NCBI RefSeq assembly: GCF_030811215.1
Contig: NZ_JAUSQM010000001.1
Location: forward strand, 3,348,001 to 3,412,000
Direction of reading: 5' to 3'
DNA length: 64,000 nucleotides
Origin: Nocardioides massiliensis
GTDB lineage: Bacteria > Actinomycetota > Actinomycetes > Propionibacteriales > Nocardioidaceae
The notes beneath the pieces are model-generated. The model was not told the origin of the DNA, did not search any database, and saw nothing but the letters and a program-made list of their open reading frames with translations. The position numbers and the translations under genes were made by a program. This document shows, piece by piece, positions 42,822 to 52,762 of the stretch. Numbering within the stretch: position 1 is the first letter of the stretch; each line of letters opens with the position of its first letter.

Positions 42822-44201
42822 TCAGCGTGCGTCCACCGGGGTCTCGTCGCGACGGCGCAACATGTCAGCCACGAGGAACGCCAGCTCCAGCGACTGCACG
42901 CGGTTGAGGCGCGGGTCGCAGACCGACTCGTAGCGGTTGCCGAGGTCGGCCTCCGCCAGGGCCTCGCCGCCGCCGACGCACTCGGTGACGTCGTCACCCG
43001 TGAGCTCGACGTGGATGCCACCGGGCCAGGTGCCGAGACCGTGGTGGACGTCGAAGAAGCCCTGCACCTCGTCGATCACGTCGTCGAAGCGGCGGGTCTT
43101 GTAGCCCGAGGACGCCTCGAAGGTGTTGCCGTGCATGGGGTCGCAGACCCACGCCACCTCGACGCCGGCCGCGCGGACCTTCTCCACCAGCGGGGGAAGC
43201 AGGTCGCGGATCTTGCCGGCACCCATGCGGGTGATGAAGGTCAGGCGGCCGGCCTCGCGGTGCGGGTCGAGCCGCTCGGCCAGCGCGATCGCGTCATCGG
43301 CGGTCGTCGTCGGGCCGAGCTTCACGCCGATCGGGTTCTGCACCCGCGACAGCAGCTCGACGTGGGCGCCGTCGAGCTGACGGGTGCGCTCGCCGATCCA
43401 CAGGAAGTGCGCGGAGACGTCGTACGGCGCCTGGGTGCGCGAGTCGATGCGGGTCATCGCGTGCTCGTACTCCAACACCAGCGCCTCGTGGCTGGAGTGG
43501 AAGTCGACCCGGTGGAACTCCTCCGGGTCGGCACCGATGGCCTTCATGAACGTCAGCGCGCGCTCGATCTCGTCGGCGACCTGCTCGTAGCGCGCCCCCA
43601 CCCCGCTCGACTTCACGAAGGAGGTGTTCCAGGCGTGGACCTGGCGCAGGTCGGCGTACCCGCCCGTCACGAACGCACGCACGAGGTTGAGCGTCGCGGC
43701 GGAGGAGTTGTAGACGTCGACGAGCCGCTGCGGGTCGGGCACGCGCGACTCCGGGGTGAACGCGAAGCCGTTGACCGCATCACCGCGGTAGGCCGGCAGC
43801 GTCACGTCGCCACGGGTCTCGGTGTCGGAGGAGCGCGGCTTGGCGTACTGCCCCGCCAGCCGGCCGAGCTTCACCACCGGCACGGACGCCGCGTAGGTCA
43901 GCACGACGGCCATCTGCAGCAGCACGCGCAGCTTGTTGCGCACGTTGTCGGCGGTGACGCCGTCGAAGGTCTCGGCGCAGTCACCGCCCTGGAGCAGGAA
44001 CGCCTCCCCCCGGGAGACCGCCGCGAGCTTGGTCTTCAGGTCGTCGCACTCACCGGCGAAGACCAGCGGTGGCATGCCGCGCAGCTTCTGCACGGCCGCC
44101 TGCACGGCGGCGGGGTCGGGGTAGGTCGGCTGCTGCGCCGCGCCGCGCGCGTGCAGGGTCGCCAGGTCGGGGATCAGGCCAGGAGCATCGTCGGGTACCA
44201 C
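42822..44201 (-). CDS. aroG: 3-deoxy-7-phosphoheptulonate synthase, type II
   Basis: Plant/actinobacterial-type DAHP synthase of 459 residues, entry enzyme of the shikimate pathway, often allosterically controlled together with chorismate mutase. Motifs are PLVFAGECDDLKTKLAAVSRGEAFLLQGGDCAETF, GRLAGQYAKPRSSD, DFHSSHEALVLEYE and SAHFLWIGERTRQLDGAHVELL. NPIGVKLGP, ITRMGAGKIRDLLPPLV, WVCDPMHGNTFEA and GGIHVELTGDDVTECVGG complete it. The start is GTG at 44201 with TAGGCT 6 bases upstream, so it is probably leaderless. Having type I and type II enzymes side by side suggests different feedback control. Confidence 0.96.
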   Translation of the reverse strand: MVPDDAPGLIPDLATLHARGAAQQPTYPDPAAVQAAVQKLRGMPPLVFAGECDDLKTKLAAVSRGEAFLLQGGDCAETFDGVTADNVRNKLRVLLQMAVVLTYAASVPVVKLGRLAGQYAKPRSSDTETRGDVTLPAYRGDAVNGFAFTPESRVPDPQRLVDVYNSSAATLNLVRAFVTGGYADLRQVHAWNTSFVKSSGVGARYEQVADEIERALTFMKAIGADPEEFHRVDFHSSHEALVLEYEHAMTRIDSRTQAPYDVSAHFLWIGERTRQLDGAHVELLSRVQNPIGVKLGPTTTADDAIALAERLDPHREAGRLTFITRMGAGKIRDLLPPLVEKVRAAGVEVAWVCDPMHGNTFEASSGYKTRRFDDVIDEVQGFFDVHHGLGTWPGGIHVELTGDDVTECVGGGEALAEADLGNRYESVCDPRLNRVQSLELAFLVADMLRRRDETPVDAR

Positions 44202-44207
44202 CTGTCC

Positions 44208-44213
44208 AGCCTA
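44208..44213 (-). promoter_or_regulatory. Putative leaderless promoter -10 (TAGGCT) of aroG
   Basis: TAGGCT on the minus strand ends 6 bases before the GTG start, with no ribosome site between. Confidence 0.45.
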
Positions 44214-44234
44214 CGTCGCTCCCCTGGCCGCTCC

Positions 44235-46355
<2,121 letters not shown>

Positions 46356-46362
46356 GACGGCC

Positions 46363-46368
46363 ACGCTA
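46363..46368 (-). promoter_or_regulatory. Putative leaderless promoter -10 (TAGCGT) of the RecQ-like gene
   Basis: TAGCGT on the minus strand ends 7 bases before the ATG at 46355, with no ribosome site between. Confidence 0.45.
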
Positions 46369-46434
46369 GGCGGTGCGTCCGACACACCTCACCGGTCGTC
46401 CACAGGCCCGGCGCTCACCCGCCCGACTTGCAGC

Positions 46435-47886
46435 TCAGCCGGCGAGGTCCGAGGGGTCGCGGAAGCCGGTCGGCTTGGCCCGGACGCTGCGGTTCCACAG
46501 CCACGTCAGCGCCCAGAGCACGACGCCGACCGCGAGCATGCCGGCGGCGATCGTGTACTGGATCGTGTCGCGCCCGGTCCACGGACCGAGGAAGAACGCG
46601 CACGCGAGCGCACCGAGCACGGGGATCACCGTCGGGGCGACGAAGTGCGCGGAGTCGACCGGGTCGCGGCGCAGCAGGAGGCACGCGACGTTGACGACCG
46701 CGAACACCCCGAGCAGCAGCAGCGCGGTGGTGCCGGACAGCGCGTCGACCCCGGTCTGGTCGAGGACCAGCGCCACGACCGCGATGAGTCCGAGTGCGAG
46801 CAGAGTGGAGAACACGATGGCCACCCACGGCGTACGACGACCCGGCAGGACCTTGCTGAGCACCCGCGGCAGTACGTCCTGGCGCCCCATGCCGTAGAGC
46901 AGCCGGCTGGCCATCAGCATGTTGATGAGCGCGGTGTTGGCGACCGCGAACACGGTCATGAACGGGAAGACCTTGTCGATCGGGAAGTCCGGCGCGCCGA
47001 CGGCCACGACGTCGAGCAGGGCCGTGTCGCTCTCGGCGAGGTCCCCGACCGGGATCAACGCCACCGCGGTGATCGAGACCAGCACGTAGAAGAAGACCGC
47101 GATCCCGAGGCCGGTGAACATCACCTTCGGGAAGATCCGCAGCGGGTCCTTGGTCTCCTCGACCATGTTGACGGAGTCCTCGAAGCCCACCATCGCGAAG
47201 AACGCCAGCGACGTGGCCGCCGTGACCGCGACGAAGAGGCTCTTCCCCTCGGCCGACTCGAAGACCACCACGCGCGAGAAGTCCGCATTGCCCTGCGACA
47301 TCGCGAAGAAGCCGACGCCGATGACGATCAGCAGCGCGCCGATCTCGATCGCCGTCAGGACCACGTTGAACTTCACGCTCTCGCCGACACCGCGCAGGTT
47401 GATCAACGCGAGCAGCACCATGAACGCCATCGCGACGAACAGCACCTGGCCGCTACCGGTGCCGACCGCCCAGCCCGCACCCTCCAGGCCGGCGAGGAGG
47501 TTGCTGGCCAGCACGTTGGCGCTCGTCGAGGCGCTGGTGATGCCCGAGCTGATCACGGCGAACGCAACGAGGAACGTGACGAAGTGGATCCCGAACGCCT
47601 TGTGGACGTAGAGCGCGGCGCCCGCTGCCTGGGGGTACTTCGTGACGAGCTCGAGGTAGGCGAACGCCGTGAGCGTCGCGATCCCGAACGCCACGAGGAA
47701 CGGCAGCCAGGCCGCACCGCCGACCTCGCCGGCGACGTCGCCCGTGATCGCATAGATCCCGGAGCCGAGGATGTCGCCGACGATGAACAGCAGCAGCAGC
47801 TTGGGTCCGAGGACCCGCTTGAGCTCCGGGGCGTCGTCGGTGTTGCTGCCCGGGTGCCCGGTGGTGCTGGTCGGTGCGTCGCTCAC
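46435..47886 (-). CDS. APC-superfamily amino acid permease
   Basis: A 483-residue secondary transporter with about 12-13 membrane helices. The N-terminus has KRVLGPKLLLLFIVGDILGSGIYAITGDVAGEVGG, the G-S/A-G-I-Y motif of the first APC helix. FAYLELVTKYPQAAGAALYVHKAFG is the helix 2-3 region, and GFEDSVNMVEETKDPLRIFPKVM the conserved helix 6 end. The substrate is unknown; amino acids or polyamines are typical. The start is GTG at 47886. A perfect 14-bp hairpin palindrome lies 22 bases upstream. It follows pfkA on the same strand after an 87-base gap and is probably transcribed alone. Confidence 0.92.
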   Translation of the reverse strand: MSDAPTSTTGHPGSNTDDAPELKRVLGPKLLLLFIVGDILGSGIYAITGDVAGEVGGAAWLPFLVAFGIATLTAFAYLELVTKYPQAAGAALYVHKAFGIHFVTFLVAFAVISSGITSASTSANVLASNLLAGLEGAGWAVGTGSGQVLFVAMAFMVLLALINLRGVGESVKFNVVLTAIEIGALLIVIGVGFFAMSQGNADFSRVVVFESAEGKSLFVAVTAATSLAFFAMVGFEDSVNMVEETKDPLRIFPKVMFTGLGIAVFFYVLVSITAVALIPVGDLAESDTALLDVVAVGAPDFPIDKVFPFMTVFAVANTALINMLMASRLLYGMGRQDVLPRVLSKVLPGRRTPWVAIVFSTLLALGLIAVVALVLDQTGVDALSGTTALLLLGVFAVVNVACLLLRRDPVDSAHFVAPTVIPVLGALACAFFLGPWTGRDTIQYTIAAGMLAVGVVLWALTWLWNRSVRAKPTGFRDPSDLAG

Positions 47887-47907
47887 GTGCGATGGCCCCC
47901 TCGTGCG

Positions 47908-47921
47908 GCCCCGATCGGGGC
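47908..47921 (-). terminator. Hairpin between pfkA and the permease gene
   Basis: GCCCCGATCGGGGC is a perfect 14-bp palindrome 52 bases after the pfkA stop and 22 bases before the permease start. It may terminate pfkA or lie in the permease leader. Confidence 0.45.
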
Positions 47922-47973
47922 GAGTGCGCGGAACCTACCCCGCCGGGGCCCGGACGAGACCTGCGAGCAGGCC

Positions 47974-49002
47974 CTACCCGAAGAACACCTGCGCCTCGGC
48001 GTACTCCTCGGGCGAGACGACCTTGAGCTCGCCGGTGCCCTCGATGAGCGGCACGCGGACGATGTCCTTGCCGCGCAGGGCGACCATCGTGCCGAAGTCG
48101 GCCTCCGCGACGGCGTCGACGGCGTACAGGCCGAACCGCGTCGCCATCCACCGGTCGCGCGCGGTCGGGGTGCCGCCGCGCTGCACGTGGCCGAGCACGA
48201 CGGCACGGGCCTCCTTGCCGGTGCGGTGCTCGATCTCGGCAGCGATCCGCTCGCCGATGCCGCCCAGGCGCACGTGGCCGAAGGCGTCCTTCTCCCCCGA
48301 CATCAGCGTCATCTCCCCGCCCTCGCGCGGGACGGCCCCCTCGGAGACGACGAGGATCGGCGAGTAGTCGATCTCGAAGCGGCTCTGGACGTGACGCACG
48401 ACCTCGTCGATGTCGAAGGGCTGCTCGGGGATGAGGATGACGTTGGCGCCCGCGGCCAGCCCGGCGTGCAGGGCGATCCAGCCGGCGTGGCGGCCCATGA
48501 CCTCGACGACCACGGCGCGGTGGTGGGACTCGGCGGTGGTGTGCAGCCGGTCGATCGCCTCCATCGCGATGTTGACGGCCGTGTCGAAGCCGAAGGTGAA
48601 GTCGGTGCCGGAGAGGTCGTTGTCGATCGTCTTCGGCACCCCGACGACGTTGACGCCGAGGTCGGCGAGCTTGGTGGCCACGCCGAGCGTGTCCTCCCCG
48701 CCGATCGCGATCAGCGCGTCGACGCCGTCGGAGGCGAGGTTGGACTTGATCTGCTCGACGCCGCCCTCGACGGCGAAGGGGTTGGTGCGCGACGAGCGCA
48801 GGATCGTGCCGCCGCGGGGCAGCACGCCGCGGACGTCGTCGACCGTGAGCGGTGCCTTGATCCCTTCGAGCGGACCGCGCCAGCCCTCGCGGTAGCCCAC
48901 GAACTCGAAGCCGTGGACGCTCGTGCCCTTGCGGACGACGGCCCGGATGACAGCGTTCAGGCCGGGGCAGTCGCCCCCGCCGGTGAGTACGCCGACGCGC
49001 AT
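47974..49002 (-). CDS. pfkA: 6-phosphofructokinase, predicted pyrophosphate-dependent
   Basis: Phosphorylates fructose 6-phosphate in glycolysis (342 residues). It has MRVGVLTGGGDCPGLNAVIRA, GGEDTLGVA, VPKTIDNDLSGTDFTFGFDTA, VEVMGRHAGWIALHAG and LGHVQRGGTPTARDR. Asp104 (in GGEDT) and Lys124 (in PKTIDND) are the residues that mark pyrophosphate-dependent enzymes in the numbering used for E. coli PFK. ATP-dependent enzymes carry Gly at 104 and, in E. coli, Gly at 124. The donor is thus predicted to be pyrophosphate, which makes the step reversible. The start is ATG at 49002 with AGGAGGGA directly upstream. It is divergent from glpK across four tandem 12-bp repeats. Confidence 0.95.
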   Translation of the reverse strand: MRVGVLTGGGDCPGLNAVIRAVVRKGTSVHGFEFVGYREGWRGPLEGIKAPLTVDDVRGVLPRGGTILRSSRTNPFAVEGGVEQIKSNLASDGVDALIAIGGEDTLGVATKLADLGVNVVGVPKTIDNDLSGTDFTFGFDTAVNIAMEAIDRLHTTAESHHRAVVVEVMGRHAGWIALHAGLAAGANVILIPEQPFDIDEVVRHVQSRFEIDYSPILVVSEGAVPREGGEMTLMSGEKDAFGHVRLGGIGERIAAEIEHRTGKEARAVVLGHVQRGGTPTARDRWMATRFGLYAVDAVAEADFGTMVALRGKDIVRVPLIEGTGELKVVSPEEYAEAQVFFG

Positions 49003-49032
49003 GGTCCCTCCTGGATGACGTGGGTGTGGGGA

Positions 49033-49080
49033 GTCGCTGGAGACTTCACTGGAAGCTCCACTGCAACCTTCACGGGGACC
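49033..49080. repeat. Four tandem imperfect 12-bp repeats between pfkA and glpK
   Basis: Units are GTCGCTGGAGAC (49033-49044), TTCACTGGAAGC (49045-49056), TCCACTGCAACC (49057-49068) and TTCACGGGGACC (49069-49080). They lie in the 106-base gap between the divergent starts. They look like an iterated operator for a regulator shared by glycolysis and glycerol use. No known site was recognised. Confidence 0.6.
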
Positions 49081-49108
49081 CTATCCACGATGTGGCAGGG
49101 TCACCCCC

Positions 49109-50590
49109 ATGAGCGTGCTCGCCATCGACGCCGGCACCACCGGCGTGACCGCCGTCGTGGTCACCACGGACGGGACGATCGCCGCGAAGGGCTACCAGGA
49201 GTTCGCCCAGCACTTCCCCCGGCCGGGCTGGGTCGAGCACACGCCGGAGGAGATCTGGCAGGCGACATTGGAGTCGACCCGCATGGCGATCGCGGCGTAC
49301 GAGCGCACCGACGGCCCGCCCCTGCAGGGCATCGGCATCACCAACCAGCGCGAGACGGTCGTGCTGTGGGACCGCGAGACGCTCGGCTCACCCCGTCGGG
49401 CGATCGTGTGGCAGGACCGGCGCACCGCCGCGATCTGCCAGACGATGCGCACCGAGGGCCACGAGGACCGGGTCGCCGAGCTGACCGGCCTGCGCCTGGA
49501 CCCGTACTTCTCCGGCACCAAGCTGCGCTGGCTGGCCGAGCACGAGCCGCACACGTGGGCGTTGGTGGAGTCGGGGAGGTACGCCGTCGGCACGGTCGAC
49601 TCCTACCTCGTCGCGCGGATGACCCGGGGGCTGCACCACCTCACCGACGTCTCGAACGCCTCGCGCACGCTGCTGTTCGACCTCACGACCGGGGACTGGT
49701 CCGACGAGCTGTGCGGGCTCTTCGGGGTCCCCCGCGACGCGCTGCCCGAGATCGTGCCGTCGTGGGGCGAGCTCGCCCGCACCGACCCGCGCACGTTCCT
49801 CGGCCTCGACCTCCCCATCGCCGGCATCGCCGGCGACCAGCAGTCGGCGCTGTTCGGCCAGACCTGCTTCGAGCCGGGCGAGGTGAAGTGCACCTACGGC
49901 ACCGGCTCCTTCATCCTCACCAACACCGGGACCGAGGTCGTCCGCTCCGACGCCGGGCTGCTGTCCACGGCTGCGTGGCGCGCACCCGACGGCACCACGA
50001 CGTACGCGTTGGAGGGGGCGATCTTCGTGACCGGCGCGGCCGTGCAGTGGCTGCGCGACGGCCTGCAGATCGTCGGCTCGGCCGCCGAGACGGCAGCGAT
50101 CGCGTCGACCGTCGACTCCTCCGAGGGCGTGGTCTTCGTGCCGGCGCTCACCGGCCTCGGCGCGCCGCACTGGGACCCGCACGCCCGCGGCACGATCCTC
50201 GGCATCACCCGCGGCACGACCCGCGCCCACCTCGTCCGCGCGACGCTGGAGGCGATCACCTTCGAGGTGCGCGACGTCATCGAGACGATGCCGGGCCTCA
50301 CCTCGCTCGCCGTCGACGGCGGCGCGAGCGCCAACGACCTGCTGTGCAGCGTGCAGGCCGACCAGCTCGGGGTGCCGGTGGAGCGACCCAAGGTGGTGGA
50401 GACGACCGCGCTGGGTGCGGCGTTCCTCGCCGGGCTCGGCACCGGCGTGTGGGACTCGACCGACGCGCTGCGCGAGACCTGGCAGCTGGACCGGCGCTTC
50501 GAGCCCAGCGCCGAGCGGGCGGACGCCGATGCGGCGTACGCCCGGTGGAACGAGGCCGTACGCCGCTCGCGGGGCTGGGCCGAGGTCTGA
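49109..50590 (+). CDS. glpK: Glycerol kinase
   Basis: Phosphorylates glycerol to glycerol 3-phosphate (493 residues, FGGY sugar-kinase family). Motifs are VLAIDAGTTGVTAVVV at the N-terminus, GITNQRETVVLWDRETL, WQDRRTAAICQ and LDPYFSGTKLRWL. VGTVDSYLVARMT, DVSNASRTLLFDL, IAGDQQSALFGQTCFEPGEVKCTYGTGSFI and VDGGASANDLLCSVQADQLGVPVERP follow. The start is ATG at 49109. No glpF or glpD gene is adjacent. Regulation together with the divergent pfkA is suggested by tandem repeats in the shared upstream region. Confidence 0.95.
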   Translation: MSVLAIDAGTTGVTAVVVTTDGTIAAKGYQEFAQHFPRPGWVEHTPEEIWQATLESTRMAIAAYERTDGPPLQGIGITNQRETVVLWDRETLGSPRRAIVWQDRRTAAICQTMRTEGHEDRVAELTGLRLDPYFSGTKLRWLAEHEPHTWALVESGRYAVGTVDSYLVARMTRGLHHLTDVSNASRTLLFDLTTGDWSDELCGLFGVPRDALPEIVPSWGELARTDPRTFLGLDLPIAGIAGDQQSALFGQTCFEPGEVKCTYGTGSFILTNTGTEVVRSDAGLLSTAAWRAPDGTTTYALEGAIFVTGAAVQWLRDGLQIVGSAAETAAIASTVDSSEGVVFVPALTGLGAPHWDPHARGTILGITRGTTRAHLVRATLEAITFEVRDVIETMPGLTSLAVDGGASANDLLCSVQADQLGVPVERPKVVETTALGAAFLAGLGTGVWDSTDALRETWQLDRRFEPSAERADADAAYARWNEAVRRSRGWAEV

Positions 50591-50592
50591 GC

Positions 50593-50607
50593 GGCGCGCT
50601 ACGCGCC
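50593..50607 (+). terminator. glpK terminator hairpin
   Basis: GGCGCG (50593-50598) pairs with CGCGCC (50602-50607) around CTA, 3 bases after the glpK stop and before the end of the convergent coiled-coil gene. Confidence 0.45.
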
Positions 50608-50620
50608 ACGACATGCGGGT

Positions 50621-51523
50621 CTAGGAGTCAGTGAGGCGGGCCAGCTCGGCCTCCGCCGCGGCGACCGCGGCCTGCGCGTCGGCGCGGGCGGCCGTGGCCT
50701 CCTCGAGCATCGCCTCGGACTCCTCGAGCCGGTCGACGACGCTCTCCAGCTCGGTGTCGAGGTCGGCCATCCGCCGGCGCAGCTCCTCCAGCTCCTGCTC
50801 CAGCTGCAGCGAGCGCGCGCGCAGGCCACTGACGGCCTCCTCGGCGTCGTCGGCCTCCTCCGCGGCCTGCTCCAGCACCTCCTGGGCGGCCTCGAGCTCC
50901 TCTTCTGCCGCCCTGCGCGCGGCACCGTCGTCAGGCACCACCCGCAGGTTCGGCCGGGTGGGCTCGGGCGCCTCGGTCGGAGTCGGCTGGGTGCCGAGCA
51001 GGTCGGCGTGCGCCACCGCGTCGGCGAGGTCAGCGTCGTCGCCGAGCCCGCCGACCTCGGACGGCTCGATCGCGCGCACCAGCGCGCCGGTGCGGATCGC
51101 CTCGCTCGCCTGCTCACTGAGCATCGCCGCGTGCAGGGTCCCCTCGATCTGGTCGGCCACCGAGGCGGAGACCTTGATCCCTTCACCCCGCGCCAGGCCC
51201 CGGGCCTGGGTCGTGACGGCCGCGGTCAGCTGACGGCGCTGCTTGGTCAGGGCCCGCAGCTGCTCGGCGTCGAGGTCCTCGGCAGCCGCCCGCAGGGAGG
51301 CACCCAGCTCCAGCACCTGGTCGACCTGCTCGGTCTCGCGGCGCACCAGGAGGTTGACCACCCAAGCGGCCGTCGACGGCTTCTTCAGCGTCTTCACGCG
51401 CGCGGCGAGCCCGGCGTCCTGGCCCTTCAGCTCCTTCGCGCGGCGGTCCCGCTCGGGAGTGAAGTCGCCGAGCGTGACGGCATACAACGCGTCGACGATC
51501 TCGTGCCAGGGGTCCTCAGCCAC
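50621..51523 (-). CDS. Hypothetical coiled-coil protein
   Basis: A 300-residue protein of a conserved but uncharacterised actinobacterial type. The N-terminal half is helical (WHEIVDALYAVTLGDFTPERDRRAKELK, KPSTAAWVVNLLVRRETEQVDQVLELG). A Pro/Thr-rich hinge is near residue 185 (TQPTPTEAPEPTRPN). The last about 100 residues form a strongly acidic heptad coiled coil (AAEEELEAAQEVLEQAAEEADDAEEAV and on). No signal peptide or membrane segment is seen. The start is GTG at 51523 and overlaps the response-regulator stop by eight bases, so it belongs to the two-component operon. Its function is unknown; a scaffold is a guess from shape. Confidence 0.8.
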   Translation of the reverse strand: MAEDPWHEIVDALYAVTLGDFTPERDRRAKELKGQDAGLAARVKTLKKPSTAAWVVNLLVRRETEQVDQVLELGASLRAAAEDLDAEQLRALTKQRRQLTAAVTTQARGLARGEGIKVSASVADQIEGTLHAAMLSEQASEAIRTGALVRAIEPSEVGGLGDDADLADAVAHADLLGTQPTPTEAPEPTRPNLRVVPDDGAARRAAEEELEAAQEVLEQAAEEADDAEEAVSGLRARSLQLEQELEELRRRMADLDTELESVVDRLEESEAMLEEATAARADAQAAVAAAEAELARLTDS

Positions 51524-52217
51524 CGACGGGCCTCCCGTCGAGCTCCTCGTCGGCGTCGTCAGGATCCTCGTCGAGACCCTGCTCGATCGCGTAGCGCACG
51601 AGCTGGACGCGGTTGTGCAGCTGCAGCTTGCGCAGGGTGTTCTGGACGTGGTTCTGCACGGTGCGGTGCGACAGGACCAGGCGCTCGGCGATCTGACGTG
51701 CGGTCAAGCCCTTCGCCACCAGCCGCAGCACCTCGGTCTCGCGCTCGGTCAACCGCGGTGTCTCGCGGTCCGGCTCACCCGGCTCGCCGGAGAGCCGGCG
51801 GTACTCCCCCAGCACCAGGCCGGCGAGGCCCGGGGTGAAGACCGTGTCACCGCGCGCGACCCGCTCGCAGGCCTCGAGCAGCTCCTCGCGCGACGCCGAC
51901 TTGACCAGGTAGCCGGTCGCGCCGGCCTTCACGGCGGCGAGTACGTCGGCCTGCTCGCCCGAGGCCGACAGGATGAGCACCCGCACCGACGGGTCCTGGG
52001 CCACGACCTCGGCGGTCACCGCGACCCCGTTGGGCTCGGGGATCTGCAGGTCGAGCACGACCAGCTGCGGCCTCGCGGCGGGGAACCGCGCCAGCGCCTC
52101 CCGACCGTCGGCGGCCGTCGCCACGACCTCGAACCCGGCCGCAGCCAGGTCGCGCTCGACGGCCTCGCGCCACATCGGGTGGTCGTCGACGACCATCACC
52201 CGCACGCCGGTCGTCAT
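51516..52217 (-). CDS. NarL/LuxR-family response regulator
   Basis: A 233-residue transcription factor. The receiver domain (VRVMVVDDHPMWREAVERDL) has the phospho-acceptor aspartate in LVVLDLQIPEPNG, Thr/Ser in LILSASG and Lys in GYLVKSAS. The LuxR-type helix-turn-helix is LTERETEVLRLVAKGLTARQIAERLVLSHRTVQNHVQNTL. The C-terminal tail is acidic. The start is ATG at 52217, with a strong GGAGGAG site, overlapping the flavin-reductase stop by four bases. The cognate kinase is encoded two genes upstream in the same operon. Confidence 0.94.
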   Translation of the reverse strand: MTTGVRVMVVDDHPMWREAVERDLAAAGFEVVATAADGREALARFPAARPQLVVLDLQIPEPNGVAVTAEVVAQDPSVRVLILSASGEQADVLAAVKAGATGYLVKSASREELLEACERVARGDTVFTPGLAGLVLGEYRRLSGEPGEPDRETPRLTERETEVLRLVAKGLTARQIAERLVLSHRTVQNHVQNTLRKLQLHNRVQLVRYAIEQGLDEDPDDADEELDGRPVGG

Positions 52218-52762
52218 CGCGTCTCCTCCGGCGGACGTTGGTAGCGCCCGCGGCGGTGCACCAGCGGCGCGGTGTCGGCGCTCTCCGGCTCACCGTCGGC
52301 CACCACGACCTCCTCCAGGTCGGCCTCGACCAGCATCGACCAGCCGACCTCCCGCAGGCTGCTCACGCGCGCGACGGCATGGTCGCGGACGCCGCGTGGC
52401 ACCGGGCCGGCCGCTGTCTGCTCCCACGTGCCGGTCGCGAACGGACCACCCGGGGAGGGCGCCAGCCCGGCGAAGACCTCCGCCAGGTCGCGGTGGCGCC
52501 ACTCCAGCAGGCTCACGGCGTACGGCGTCCCCACCTCCAGCTCGGCAGCAAGGTCGGAGTCCGGGTCGACGAGTCCCAGGACGGTCGCGGGCTCCCCGCC
52601 GGCGACCATGAGGGAGGAGACGGTGAGCCCGACGGCCGTCCGCGCCGCCAGCTCGCCGTGGGTCCACAGCATCACGACGCCGCCGAGCCGACCGCGCAGC
52701 CGGCGGGCGGGGTCACGGTCGCCCGACGGGTCGGCGAAGGGGTGGGTGGTGTGAATGGTCAT
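52214..52762 (-). CDS. Flavin-reductase-like FMN-binding protein
   Basis: A 182-residue protein with the flavin-reductase-like split-barrel pattern (RLRGRLGGVVMLWTHGELAARTAVGLTVSSLMVAGGEPATVLGLVDPDSDL and LVHRRGRYQRP at the end). The TVSS segment is where such proteins hold FMN phosphate. It lies between the sensor kinase and response-regulator genes, with four-base overlaps on both sides. It may therefore give a redox or flavin input to the system rather than serve a monooxygenase. That role is inferred from context only. ATG at 52762 overlaps the kinase stop. Confidence 0.82.
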   Translation of the reverse strand: MTIHTTHPFADPSGDRDPARRLRGRLGGVVMLWTHGELAARTAVGLTVSSLMVAGGEPATVLGLVDPDSDLAAELEVGTPYAVSLLEWRHRDLAEVFAGLAPSPGGPFATGTWEQTAAGPVPRGVRDHAVARVSSLREVGWSMLVEADLEEVVVADGEPESADTAPLVHRRGRYQRPPEETR

